Of a stretch of DNA of 40,670 bases, positions 1 through 7,960 are shown piece after piece. Source of the DNA: Vicinamibacterales bacterium (lineage in GTDB: Bacteria > Acidobacteriota > Vicinamibacteria > Vicinamibacterales > CAVVIG01). The stretch is taken from assembly GCA_025450765.1 (NCBI GenBank), contig JANWLS010000152.1, positions 1-40,670 of the forward strand, in the 5' to 3' direction. The translations under genes were made by a program, and so were the position numbers. Under the pieces are notes generated by a model, which saw nothing but the letters and a program-made list of their open reading frames with translations, ran no database searches and had not been told where the DNA came from. Within the stretch, counting starts at the first letter, position 1; each line of letters begins with the position of its first letter.

Positions 1-25
1 TGCACCGGAGCCGATAGGAGGAGCC

Positions 26-964
26 GTGATCACTCGCACCGCAGACTCGGTACTCAAGGCGATCGGACGCACGCCGCTCATCCGGCTTCGGCGCATCGTC
101 CCGCCAGGCGCGGCCGACGTGCTCGTGAAGTTCGAAGGCGCGAATCCGACGGGCTCGTACAAGGATCGGATGGCGCTCGCCATGATAGAAGGCGCGGAAG
201 CGCGTGGCGCGCTCCGTCCGGGCATGCGGGTGGTCGAATTCACCGGCGGCAGCACCGGCTCATCGCTCGCGATGGTCTGCGCCGCGAAGGGCTATCGACT
301 GCTCCTGTTGTCGTCCGACGCCTTCTCGCAGGAGAAGCTGCGGACGATGGAGGCGCTCGGCGCGGAGCTGAGGATCGTGCCGAGTGAGGGCGGAAAGGTG
401 TCGCCGGCGCTGTTCGAGCGGTTCAGAAAGGAAATCGCGGCGCTCGCCGCCGAGCCGGACACGTTCTGGACCGACCAGTTTCACAACGACGATGCGCTCA
501 ACGGATATGCGGCGATCGGGCGCGAGCTGCTGGAGCAGACCGAAGGGCGCCTGGATGTCTTCTGCGGCGCGGTCGGGACGGGCGGGATGCTGGCGGGCGT
601 GGGACGTGCGCTCCGCGAAGGCGGCAGCCCGGCGCGAATCGTGGCGCTCGAACCATCCTCATCGCCCGCGCTCACGCAGGGACGCGCCGGAGCCCACCGG
701 ATTGAAGGGATCGGCACGGGCGGCGTGCCGCCGCACATGACGGACCGGCCGTACGACGAGGCGCGCGCGATCGATGAACAGGCTGCGCGCGACATGGCGA
801 GGCGGCTCGCGCGGGAAGAAGGCCTGCTCGTCGGCACGTCGAGCGGCTTGAACATCGCGGCCGGCATCGAGCTCGCGCGTGAGCTCGGCCCGGGCAAGAC
901 GGTGGCCACGGTCGCCGTGGATACCGGGCTCAAGTACCTGGCGGGCGATCTGTTCTCAGCGTGA
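26..964 (+). CDS. PLP-dependent cysteine synthase family protein
   Basis: This 312-residue protein belongs to the fold-type II PLP enzymes that include O-acetylserine sulfhydrylase (CysK/CysM) and cystathionine beta-synthase. Visible motifs are the PLP-lysine segment NPTGSYKDR (Lys46), the substrate loop TGGSTGSSLA, the phosphate-binding GAVGTGGMLAGVG and a C-terminal GTSSGLN. The length is normal for CysK/CysM. The start is GTG at 26, preceded by a good ribosome site (aggagg). The loop reads TGGSTG where classical CysK has TSGNTG, and NPTGSYKDR where CysK has NPGGSVKDR, so the exact acceptor or donor could differ from sulfide and O-acetylserine. No other cysteine gene is adjacent. The family is certain and the substrate is inferred. 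The end overlaps the convergent DinB gene by 9 bp. Confidence 0.88.
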   Translation: MITRTADSVLKAIGRTPLIRLRRIVPPGAADVLVKFEGANPTGSYKDRMALAMIEGAEARGALRPGMRVVEFTGGSTGSSLAMVCAAKGYRLLLLSSDAFSQEKLRTMEALGAELRIVPSEGGKVSPALFERFRKEIAALAAEPDTFWTDQFHNDDALNGYAAIGRELLEQTEGRLDVFCGAVGTGGMLAGVGRALREGGSPARIVALEPSSSPALTQGRAGAHRIEGIGTGGVPPHMTDRPYDEARAIDEQAARDMARRLAREEGLLVGTSSGLNIAAGIELARELGPGKTVATVAVDTGLKYLAGDLFSA

Positions 965-1570
965 GCGGTCGGGCCGTTCGGTCACCGGCCGGCCGCCCGT
1001 TCCAGGCAACGGCGACTTGACGCCGCCGCGAGCCTCTCCGTCGAGCAGAGCCTCGATGGTCGGATACGCGTAAATCGTCGGCGCGTGGTTCTGCATCAGG
1101 CCGCCGGTATCGGCGGTAGGACCATAGTTGCTGTGCAGGTCGCGTCCGAACATCCGCAACATGGCCGTCAACTGGCCGCGGTGATGCGAGGTGTGCGTCA
1201 GGCGACGCGCCATCACCCAGGCCCTCGACCGTTGCACGTCGAAGAACCTCGTCGGACTTTCCCACCAGCGCTCGTCCGTGTGCCGCAGGGCGGCCAGGCG
1301 CTTTCCGCTGTCTTCCGCGTAGCGCTGCAGGAATGCCATCCGCGTTTCCTGCGCCGGCAACGGAGGTGCCCCCACATCGATGTCGAGCATCGTCCGGAAC
1401 CAGGCCTCTTCGCTGACGCATTGGTGCACCATGTGTTCGTGCACGCTGCGCCCGCGCGGGTCGTCGTGCCGGGGACGCACGGGCAGGTCCTCGTCAGCGA
1501 ACTCGCTCCACACGCTGAGGATCTTCACGCGCTCGGTCGCGTACATGTCGATCAGGAAGTCGTAGGTCAT
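956..1570 (-). CDS. DinB/YfiT-type four-helix-bundle protein
   Basis: The product has 204 residues. It shows the DinB superfamily pattern: an N-terminal helix beginning MTYDFLIDMYATERVKIL, a first metal-ligand segment HEHMVHQ and a later HTSHHRGQ whose histidines complete the presumed metal site. Members are putative metal-dependent enzymes such as thiol transferases, often of unknown substrate. The chosen ATG at 1570 begins the conserved part. The open frame extends further upstream, but that extension overlaps the PRC-barrel gene and has no family resemblance. The C-terminal 30 residues are low-complexity and may be disordered. The function is not predictable beyond the family. Confidence 0.85.
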   Translation of the reverse strand: MTYDFLIDMYATERVKILSVWSEFADEDLPVRPRHDDPRGRSVHEHMVHQCVSEEAWFRTMLDIDVGAPPLPAQETRMAFLQRYAEDSGKRLAALRHTDERWWESPTRFFDVQRSRAWVMARRLTHTSHHRGQLTAMLRMFGRDLHSNYGPTADTGGLMQNHAPTIYAYPTIEALLDGEARGGVKSPLPGTGGRPVTERPDRSR

Positions 1571-1583
1571 GGCTCGACCGAGC

Positions 1584-2084
1584 TTACGCCTTCTGGTGGC
1601 TCTCGGGGGACTCTGAGCGGGGAATCGTGAGAATGTCGGTGCCGTATCGCTGATCCGCCGTCGCCCTGAGCTCCTTGGTGCCGAGGCCGACCATCGAGCC
1701 CAGGCCGCCCGTCGAGTATTCATAGGCGAGGAAGCGCTCCCCGTCATCGGACAGCAGCACGTCCTTGATCTTCCCCAGCACCTCTCCGCCCTCAGTGAGG
1801 ATCTTCGTCCCCTCGAAATCGTCCAGCGTCGGTTTGCCGCGCAGCTCGGGAAAACTGGCGCGCTCGCGCAGCCCGGACGCGTTCTCGATCGTGACGGCGT
1901 CCTTCCCGAACGCATGCACGCTGCTCACGGGGACGACCTGCTTGCTCGTGTATCGATCGCCTTTCATCTCCAATCCGATCAGCCGGCGCTCCGCCGGATC
2001 GATCATGACGTCGGTGACGTGCCCGAGCACTTCAGAAGTACTGAGGTCGACGATCGCGATGCCTTTCAGGGAAGAGGCCTTCAT
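1584..2084 (-). CDS. PRC-barrel domain protein
   Basis: This 166-residue cytosolic protein has two PRC-barrel-like repeats, at about residues 1-75 and 85-160. Each carries the typical pattern of a short beta-strand run followed by a G-V-D/DVL-DxxxxR segment (EVLGHVTDVMIDPAERR in the first, EVLGKIKDVLLSDDGER in the second). PRC barrels occur in RimM, in photosynthetic reaction-centre H subunits and in many stress or envelope proteins of unknown role. It lies 13 bp upstream of the DinB gene on the same strand, so the two may be co-transcribed. The function is unknown. Confidence 0.85.
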   Translation of the reverse strand: MKASSLKGIAIVDLSTSEVLGHVTDVMIDPAERRLIGLEMKGDRYTSKQVVPVSSVHAFGKDAVTIENASGLRERASFPELRGKPTLDDFEGTKILTEGGEVLGKIKDVLLSDDGERFLAYEYSTGGLGSMVGLGTKELRATADQRYGTDILTIPRSESPESHQKA

Positions 2085-2186
2085 GGAGTTCCCCTTTCAC
2101 TGGCCCAGGCCGCTGGTGGCCGGTGCACATGCCGTCAATACACCTTAACGTATACCCGCAGCCTGAGCTGGAACGGGAGGCGGCCG

Positions 2187-2792
2187 TCAATGGATGAGGA
2201 TGCCCTTTGCGATGCGCTCAGCCTGCGCCTTCGTAAACTTCCCGGAGATCAACGCCTCGTCTCCCTTGATCGCCGACCTGACGACGGGCGCAGCGACGAG
2301 TTGGCCATCGATGAGAATCGCCATGGGCGCTCCAAGATGTGCGGCCATCGCCTGTCGCATCCTGGCGGCCCCAGCCGCCGTGAACACCACGTCGATCTCG
2401 TACGTGGTTCCGCGAGGCATCACGGACGCGCTGACAACATCTCCGTTGGTGACGACCGGTGTCGGGTGCAGGTAAAGGAAGCCGTCGCCGGCCTTCACCT
2501 GCTGGAATCCCGGCGCCGGCGTCGTCTCGGCGAGCCGCACCTCGAAGCGGACGGCCGCCAGGAGCGTCGCGTCGCCTCCAAACCAGGCGCGCGAGCCCAG
2601 CAGCGCGATCGTCACGAGAATCACGGCAGCCGCGAGCGCCGCCACGCGGGAGGACGCCCAGCGTGAACGCTGACGCGCCCGTGCTCCATCTGTCGCGGCG
2701 AGGACCCTGCGGCGGATCTCCACGCGCTGCTCCTCCCGCGCGCACTCGTGCCGTATCGGATCCGCCTCGCGCAGCATCTCTTGAACAGTCAT
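2187..2792 (-). CDS. Membrane protein with SecD-like P1-head domain, possible anti-sigma factor
   Basis: The product has 201 residues. About 45 charged cytosolic residues come first, then one transmembrane helix (about 47-68, VAALAAAVILVTIALLG), then a periplasmic domain. That domain resembles the SecD P1 head region: VFTAAGAARM, an AILIDGQLVAAPVV strand and ISGKFTKAQAERIA near the end. It is far too short to be SecD itself. The ATG at 2792 overlaps the end of the sigma-factor gene by 4 bp, the usual arrangement of an ECF sigma factor and its membrane anti-sigma partner. No HxxxCxxC zinc anti-sigma motif is present. The anti-sigma role is inferred from position and topology alone. Confidence 0.75.
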   Translation of the reverse strand: MTVQEMLREADPIRHECAREEQRVEIRRRVLAATDGARARQRSRWASSRVAALAAAVILVTIALLGSRAWFGGDATLLAAVRFEVRLAETTPAPGFQQVKAGDGFLYLHPTPVVTNGDVVSASVMPRGTTYEIDVVFTAAGAARMRQAMAAHLGAPMAILIDGQLVAAPVVRSAIKGDEALISGKFTKAQAERIAKGILIH

Positions 2793-3325
2793 CGGCCTTC
2801 TCCTCGATGAGCTCCGAGCACATCCGCCAGCTGACGCCGGCCCTTCGAGAGGTGCCATCGCGCTGTCACACCGCGAATGCCGAGGAGCGCAGCAATCTTC
2901 CAAATCGGCAGCTCTTCGAGCTCGTGCATGATGACGACTGCGCGGCGCCGCGGCGGCAGGGCCTCGAGCGCCCGCCACACGGTGCTCCGGGCCAGGAACG
3001 CCGCCTCGCCTGAGCTCGTCGAGCGCGGCGAGACCATCGCAGGCGCGTGCCGGTCCCGAACGGCCGCTCGCCGCCATTGGTCGCGCCGGATGTTCACGAG
3101 GACGCGAACGAGCCACGCCTCTTCTTGTGTGGGTCCGAGCGGCACGTGGGCCCGAGCCGCCCGCAGGAAGGTTTCCTGCACCAGGTCTTCGGCCTCATCG
3201 GCGCGGCCGGCCAGCCGGCGCGCCAGGCTGTAGAGACGGGAGTAGTGGCTGTCGAACAGCGCGGCCAGGCGTTCAGCGGGCTCGCCGGCCGCGGCGGCTG
3301 CCAGGGCGTGCGCCATTGCGTTCAT
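2789..3325 (-). CDS. ECF-family RNA polymerase sigma factor
   Basis: This 178-residue protein has sigma region 2 at about 22-90 (FDSHYSRLYSLARRL, then DEAEDLVQETFLRA) and region 4 at about 115-170 (ALPPRRRAVVIMHELEELP, then the helix-turn-helix IAALLGIRGVTARWHLSKGR). No region 3 is visible, as expected for the ECF class. It would direct RNA polymerase to a small regulon that cannot be read from here. It is the first gene of a two-gene operon with the SecD-like membrane protein, overlapping it by 4 bp. An alternative ATG lies three codons in. Confidence 0.92.
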   Translation of the reverse strand: MNAMAHALAAAAAGEPAERLAALFDSHYSRLYSLARRLAGRADEAEDLVQETFLRAARAHVPLGPTQEEAWLVRVLVNIRRDQWRRAAVRDRHAPAMVSPRSTSSGEAAFLARSTVWRALEALPPRRRAVVIMHELEELPIWKIAALLGIRGVTARWHLSKGRRQLADVLGAHRGEGR

Positions 3326-3604
3326 ATCCCACTAAACGCGCGAGGCGGGCAAGGCGTTGGGGATGGGACCGAGAGGACCGGCGTCTTGAGTACACAGGTC
3401 CTCCAGGAGTTCTACGTCCACGTCACACGCAAGATACGTCGGCCGTTGCGGAGAGAAGAGGCGTACAGGATCGTCGAAAGCTGCTCTCGCGTTTGAGCCA
3501 TGCGATGTGCATTCAGCAATTTACCGACACCCGCCACGATGAACCTCGCGCAAATCGTGTAAGACCTTCTACCGCCGCGCGAAGCGAATCGTCCGAGAAA
3601 AAAG

Positions 3605-3664
3605 TCCTAAGAAGTTCCTAAGCCGCTCGTCCGGCCACGGCAAGAGCAGGCTACGATCGACGTC
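3605..3664 (+). promoter_or_regulatory. Candidate promoter with 11-bp-period direct repeats ahead of the riboswitch
   Basis: TCCTAAG occurs at 3605-3611 and again at 3616-3622, a period of 11 bp. That is the spacing used by OmpR/KdpE-type response regulators. A -10-like TACGAT follows at 3652-3657, which would start transcription around 3664, just before the riboswitch. A clear -35 box is missing, which suits an activated promoter. This is inferred from pattern only. The rest of the gap 3326-3604 shows no gene or structure I can support. Confidence 0.35.
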
Positions 3665-3668
3665 AGAC

Positions 3669-3806
3669 GGCCTAAACCGTTCACCGAAACGGTGCGGGGG
3701 ATCCACAGAGGCGGTGGTCGCCTCAGGGGCGCATCCGGGTTCACACCCGGTAGAGGACTTCCAACCTCGAGCCCGTCAGCTAACCCCGTCGGCCCTTGGA
3801 AGGAAC
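3669..3806 (+). promoter_or_regulatory. Cyclic-di-AMP riboswitch (ydaO/yuaA type)
   Basis: The 3' core CGTCAGCTAACCCCGTCGGC (3768-3792 region) matches the most conserved part of the ydaO RNA, and the 5' part GGTGCGGGGGATCCAC matches its other conserved arm. The closing helix can form between GGCC at 3669-3672 and GGCC at 3791-3794. A GGGTTCACACCC hairpin lies in the middle. It sits directly before a KimA-type K+ transporter, the class of gene this RNA is known to control: c-di-AMP rises with potassium and switches such genes off. The ribosome site of kimA (3798-3804) begins 4 nt after the closing helix, so control could act on translation as well as transcription. Confidence 0.85.
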
Positions 3807-3810
3807 ACCT

Positions 3811-5649
3811 GTGCCCGAAGAAGGGCTGCTTCCCCAGTTGAAGCGGCTGGTGGTCGGCCGCCCGATTCCGTCCCATCTCGCCCATCACGAACGCTTGTCA
3901 CGCGCCACAGGACTGGCCGTGCTGTCGTCGGATGCGCTGTCGTCGGTCGCGTACGCGACCGAGGAAGTGCTCCGCGTGCTGGTGCTGGTCGGGGTCGGAT
4001 CGCTGTGGCTCGCTGGTCCGATCGCCTTCGCCATCGCCCTGATTCTGGCGGTCGTCGTCTTTTCGTATCGCCAGACGATCTATGCCTACCCGAGCGGCGG
4101 AGGCGCCTACATCGTCGCCAAGGACAATCTGGGAGAGACAGCGGCTCTTACAGCCGCGGCCTCCCTCCTCATCGACTACGTCCTGACGGTGGCGGTGAGT
4201 ATCGCGGCCGGCGTCGCCGCGCTCACGTCGGCGGTTCCGCAACTTGATCCATACCGTGTCGAACTGGCGCTCGCCTTCGTGCTGGTCCTGGTCATCGGGA
4301 ATCTGCGGGGTATTCGCGAGTCAGGCCGTATCTTCGCCATTCCCACCTACTTCTTCGTGGTCGCCATTCTCGCCTTGCTGGCCGTTGGCGCGTGGCACGT
4401 GCTCACCGGGACTGTTCATGCCGTCCACACGGTCTCGCCGGTGCAGCCAGAAGGCAAAACGCTGACGCTCTTCCTGCTGCTGACGGCCTTCTCCAACGGC
4501 TGTACGGCGATGACAGGCGTGGAGGCGGTCTCGAACGGCGTGCCGGCTTTCAAGCCGCCAGAGTCCCGCAACGCGGCGGCGACGATGCTGATGATGCTGG
4601 TGCTGGCGGTAACGATGTTCCTCGGCATCACGCTGCTGGCACACGCATATCAGATCGTCCCGAGCCAAACCGAGACCGTGATCTCGCAGCTCGCGCGCGG
4701 CATCCTCGGATCGCGCGGCGTCCCCTACTACCTCGTGCAAGCCGGGACGATGCTGATCCTGGTGCTCGCCGCGAACACCGCCTATGCGGATTTCCCGCGG
4801 CTGTCTTCGATTCTGGCCCGAGACGGTTATATGCCCCGCCAGTTCATGAACCAGGGAGACCGGCTGGCCTTCTCGAACGGCATCATCGGCCTGAGTGTGC
4901 TCGCGGGCGTGCTGCTCGTCATCTTCGGCGGCGATACGCATGCCCTGATCCCGCTGTACATGATCGGCGTCTTCGTGTCGTTCACCCTCTCTCAGGCCGG
5001 CATGGTCGTGCATTGGCGGCGGCTCGGCGGTTCCCGCTGGCGCACGAGCGCGGCGGTCAATGGCATCGGCGCGGTCGTCACGGGTCTCGTCCTTCTGATC
5101 GTCGGGGCGACGAAAGCGACCGAGGGCGCCTGGATCGTGATGGTGCTGATTCCGCTCATCGTCGTGCTGTGCCGGACCACCCGTCGGCACTACGCTGGCG
5201 TGGCCGCGCAGCTGACGCTCCGCGGCTGGGAGCCGAGCGCGCCCAAAGAGAACACCGTCGTCGTGCCGATCAGTGGGATGCAGCGGGCGGTTGTCGAAGC
5301 CCTCGAGTACGCGCGCACGCTCTCCCACGACGTGCGCGCGGTGTACGTGAATATCGATCCAGCGGCGACCGCGCAGCTCCAGGCGCAGTGGTCCCATTAT
5401 GGCAACGGACTGCCACTCATCGTGCTCGATTCGCCGTACCGCTCCCTGATGGAGCCGCTGCTCGAGTACATCGACCAGATCCGCACCCATCACGCCGGCG
5501 ACTACCTCACGGTCGTGCTTCCCGAGTTCGTGCCGGCCCGATGGTGGCATCATTTGTTTCATAATCAGCGCGCGTTGCTCATCAAGGGAGCCTTGCTGTT
5601 CGCGCCCAACACGGTCGTGACCAGCGTCCCGTTCCATTTGCGACGATAG
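3811..5649 (+). CDS. kimA: KimA-type potassium uptake permease (APC superfamily)
   Basis: This 612-residue integral membrane protein imports K+, probably with protons, as known for Bacillus KimA (YdaO). Family signatures near the N-terminus are SSDALSSVAYATEEVL and YPSGGGAYIVAKDNLG. About 12 transmembrane helices span residues 30-450. A soluble C-terminal domain of about 140 residues follows, beginning near ENTVVVPISGMQRAV; in KimA this region binds c-di-AMP. The start is GTG at 3811 with ggaagga 6 bp upstream. An in-frame TTG at 3796 lies inside the riboswitch and is not used here. The upstream riboswitch and the downstream kdp genes both support a role in potassium homeostasis. Confidence 0.88.
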   Translation: MPEEGLLPQLKRLVVGRPIPSHLAHHERLSRATGLAVLSSDALSSVAYATEEVLRVLVLVGVGSLWLAGPIAFAIALILAVVVFSYRQTIYAYPSGGGAYIVAKDNLGETAALTAAASLLIDYVLTVAVSIAAGVAALTSAVPQLDPYRVELALAFVLVLVIGNLRGIRESGRIFAIPTYFFVVAILALLAVGAWHVLTGTVHAVHTVSPVQPEGKTLTLFLLLTAFSNGCTAMTGVEAVSNGVPAFKPPESRNAAATMLMMLVLAVTMFLGITLLAHAYQIVPSQTETVISQLARGILGSRGVPYYLVQAGTMLILVLAANTAYADFPRLSSILARDGYMPRQFMNQGDRLAFSNGIIGLSVLAGVLLVIFGGDTHALIPLYMIGVFVSFTLSQAGMVVHWRRLGGSRWRTSAAVNGIGAVVTGLVLLIVGATKATEGAWIVMVLIPLIVVLCRTTRRHYAGVAAQLTLRGWEPSAPKENTVVVPISGMQRAVVEALEYARTLSHDVRAVYVNIDPAATAQLQAQWSHYGNGLPLIVLDSPYRSLMEPLLEYIDQIRTHHAGDYLTVVLPEFVPARWWHHLFHNQRALLIKGALLFAPNTVVTSVPFHLRR

Positions 5650-5695
5650 GTGGCGCGTTGCTCCGCAGCTCGGTGCCCTGCAGTAAGGTAAGGAT

Positions 5696-7216
5696 ATGAG
5701 GTCCATCCCGCGATGGCGGGATCGGGAAGCGCTGGCCGCGGCCGCCGCGGCGATTGGGCTGGTCACGCTCGCGCTGCGCGTGTGGCTGCACGTCACGAGT
5801 CCGGTCATTGCGGCACTCGCGTACCTGCTCATCGTGCTGCTCACCGCGACCGTGTCCCGGCTTCGTGCCGCGGTGGTCATCTGCGTGGCTGCCGATCTGT
5901 GTCTGAACTACTTCTTCATGCCGCCGGTGGGAACCCTCACCATTGCGGACCCACAGAACTGGGCGGCCTTTCTGGCGTTCGTGGCCGTGAGTGTCGTGGC
6001 GGGCTCGCTCTCCTCAGCGGTGCGCCGTCAGGCGTTGGACGCGACGGCGCGGCGCGACGAACTGGCGCGCCTCTTTGATCTCAGCCGCGACGTTTTGCTG
6101 ACCACCGACAGCCGCCAGGCGGTCGCGCAGCTCGCAGGGTTCGTCGCTCGTCGATTCGAGCTCGCGCTCGCGGCGATCTGCCTGCCGGCGGGCGGTGACT
6201 GGTCGATCCAGTATGCCGGCTCGCTGGAGCTCACCCTGGATGCCGCCATGCTGACGGCCATCTTCGAGCGGGCGGAGCACACGCTGGAATTCGACGCGCG
6301 CGCCCGGGCGTATACGGGCCATGAAACGGTCGCCATCGGCGGCCGCGCCGTGCACGTCGTTCCCTTACGGTTCGGGACCAAAGCGGTGGGGCTCCTCGCC
6401 GCGGCGGGCGGGACGAGCGATCCGGGAACGCTCGACGCGCTCGCCGGCATCGTGGCGATCGCGATCGAGCGGGCGGAGCTGCTCGAAGCCCGCAAGGCGG
6501 CCGACATGGCACGCCAGAGTGAAGCGTTGAAATCCGCCCTCCTGGCGTCACTCGGCCACGACCTGCGGACGCCGCTGACCGCCATTCGGGTGGCCGCCAC
6601 CAACCTGCAGGCCTCCTGGCTCACCGACCACGACCGCCGCGACCAGAGCGACGTCATCCTCGTTGAGGTGGCACGGCTGCAGCGCTTGTTTCAGAACATT
6701 CTCGAGATGGCGCGCATCGACGCCGGTGCGGTCGCGACAGAGAGCCGCTGGGTGCACCCGCAGGAAATCGTCGAAGCGGCCCAGGACCAGGTCGAGCTCG
6801 CGCTTCGTTGCCATCCACTCGACGTCCAGTGTCAGACCGACGAAGCCGTGCGACTGGACCCGCGCCTCACCGCTGCGGCGTTGGCGCAGGTGCTCGAAAA
6901 TGCCGCGCGGTACTCGCCGGCTGACGCGCCGATCGCCGTCTCCGCCGCGCTGTCGGCCGACGGGCTGGTGCTGACGGTGCGCGATCGGGGCGCCGGGATC
7001 GACGCCCGCGATCTCCCACACCTGTTCGAACGGTTCTATCGCGGTGTCGAGGCCACACGTGTCGCGGGCACCGGCATGGGGCTCGCGATCGCGCGCGGAC
7101 TGCTGGCGACCGAGGGCGGCCGCATCTGGGCGGAGAACTGTCCGAACGGGGGCGCTCAGTTCACGATCGCCGTGCCGGCCGAGCACAGGACCGTTCCGGC
7201 GGAGGCTTCCTCATGA
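5696..7216 (+). CDS. KdpD-like sensor histidine kinase lacking the N-terminal KdpD domain
   Basis: This 506-residue inner-membrane kinase corresponds to the C-terminal half of KdpD. It has a four-helix DUF4118-type membrane segment (about 12-110, containing LCLNYFFMPPVGTLTI), a GAF-like region (about 125-260), a dimerisation/phosphoacceptor helix with LGHDLRTPLTAIR (His288), and an ATPase domain with N-box QVLENAARYS, DRGAGI and GTGMGLAI. The cytosolic N-terminal KdpD and stress-protein domains of the usual 900-residue KdpD are absent. They are encoded separately at 14141-15292. It overlaps kdpE by 4 bp (ATGA), so the pair is translationally coupled and should phosphorylate KdpE. Confidence 0.88.
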   Translation: MRSIPRWRDREALAAAAAAIGLVTLALRVWLHVTSPVIAALAYLLIVLLTATVSRLRAAVVICVAADLCLNYFFMPPVGTLTIADPQNWAAFLAFVAVSVVAGSLSSAVRRQALDATARRDELARLFDLSRDVLLTTDSRQAVAQLAGFVARRFELALAAICLPAGGDWSIQYAGSLELTLDAAMLTAIFERAEHTLEFDARARAYTGHETVAIGGRAVHVVPLRFGTKAVGLLAAAGGTSDPGTLDALAGIVAIAIERAELLEARKAADMARQSEALKSALLASLGHDLRTPLTAIRVAATNLQASWLTDHDRRDQSDVILVEVARLQRLFQNILEMARIDAGAVATESRWVHPQEIVEAAQDQVELALRCHPLDVQCQTDEAVRLDPRLTAAALAQVLENAARYSPADAPIAVSAALSADGLVLTVRDRGAGIDARDLPHLFERFYRGVEATRVAGTGMGLAIARGLLATEGGRIWAENCPNGGAQFTIAVPAEHRTVPAEASS

Positions 7217-7902
7217 CGACATCCGCGCGGATTCTGCTCGTCGACGATGAAGTGTCGATCCAGCGGGCGGTGGCGCCATTGCTCCGGTCACGCGGGTATG
7301 AAGTCGAGACGGTCGCGAGCGGTCAGGCGGCCTTGACGGCCATCGACGCGCGGATGCCGGATCTGATCGTGCTGGATCTTGGACTGCCGGACCTCGAGGG
7401 TGTCGAGGTCTGCCGGCGCGTCCGCCTTCACTCGCCGGTGCCGATCATCGTGCTGTCAGCCCGGGGGGCCGAGCTGGACAAGGTCGACGCGCTCGAAACG
7501 GGTGCCGACGACTACGTCACGAAGCCCTTCGGTCCTGACGAGCTCGTCGCGCGCATCCGCGTGGCGTTGCGGCGCGTCGCCGCAGGCGACGACCCTCCGG
7601 GCGGGCGGGTGCGCATCGGCGATCTCGAGATCGACTACGATCGACACCACGTCCTGCGCGGCGACGAGGAGATTCATCTCACGCCAAAGGAGTTCGATCT
7701 GCTCGCGCTGCTCGCTCGCAACGCCGGCCGCGTGCTGACCCACCGCGCCATCCTGAAGGCGATCTGGGGCCCGAACGCCGTCAGCCAACCCGAACACCTG
7801 TGGGTGCTGATGGCGCAGCTTCGCAAGAAGATCGAAGCCGACCCGTCGAGGCCGCGGTTTCTCCTCAACGAGCCCTGGGTGGGCTACCGCTTCAATTCTT
7901 AA
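7213..7902 (+). CDS. kdpE: KdpE-like response regulator (OmpR family)
   Basis: The 229-residue protein has a receiver domain (1-120) with the acidic pair DDE at 11-13, phosphoacceptor Asp55 in VLDLGLPD, and Lys104 in DDYVTKPF. A winged-helix DNA-binding domain (about 130-227) carries LTPKEFDLLALLARNAGR and the C-terminal hairpin PWVGYRF. The length and the sequence LGLPDLEGVEVCRR fit KdpE. It is expected to activate the kdp structural genes when potassium or turgor falls. It overlaps the kinase gene by 4 bp and is followed by a 58-bp gap containing direct repeats that could be its target. Confidence 0.88.
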   Translation: MTTSARILLVDDEVSIQRAVAPLLRSRGYEVETVASGQAALTAIDARMPDLIVLDLGLPDLEGVEVCRRVRLHSPVPIIVLSARGAELDKVDALETGADDYVTKPFGPDELVARIRVALRRVAAGDDPPGGRVRIGDLEIDYDRHHVLRGDEEIHLTPKEFDLLALLARNAGRVLTHRAILKAIWGPNAVSQPEHLWVLMAQLRKKIEADPSRPRFLLNEPWVGYRFNS

Positions 7903-7913
7903 GGGACTTTTCA

Positions 7914-7943
7914 GCGACTCTTTCGGCGACTCCCAGGGCGACC
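7914..7943 (+). repeat. Three short direct repeats before the porin/kdp genes
   Basis: GCGACTC at 7914-7920, GCGACTC at 7926-7932 and GCGACC at 7938-7943 repeat with a 12-bp period in the gap between kdpE and the next gene. Tandem sites of this sort are bound by OmpR-family regulators, so KdpE is a candidate binder. The sequence differs from the TCCTAAG repeats upstream of kimA. Low confidence. Confidence 0.35.
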
Positions 7944-7960
7944 GCCTCTATCGTAGGAGC

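Noticed and set aside
3796-3810. TTG start for kimA
   Set aside because: It lies inside the riboswitch closing region with no ribosome site; the GTG at 3811 has one at the right distance.
4321-5880. Long minus-strand frame opposite kimA
   Set aside because: The composition is that of a high-GC shadow (His, Arg, Asp-rich), with no domain signal; kimA on the plus strand is unmistakable.
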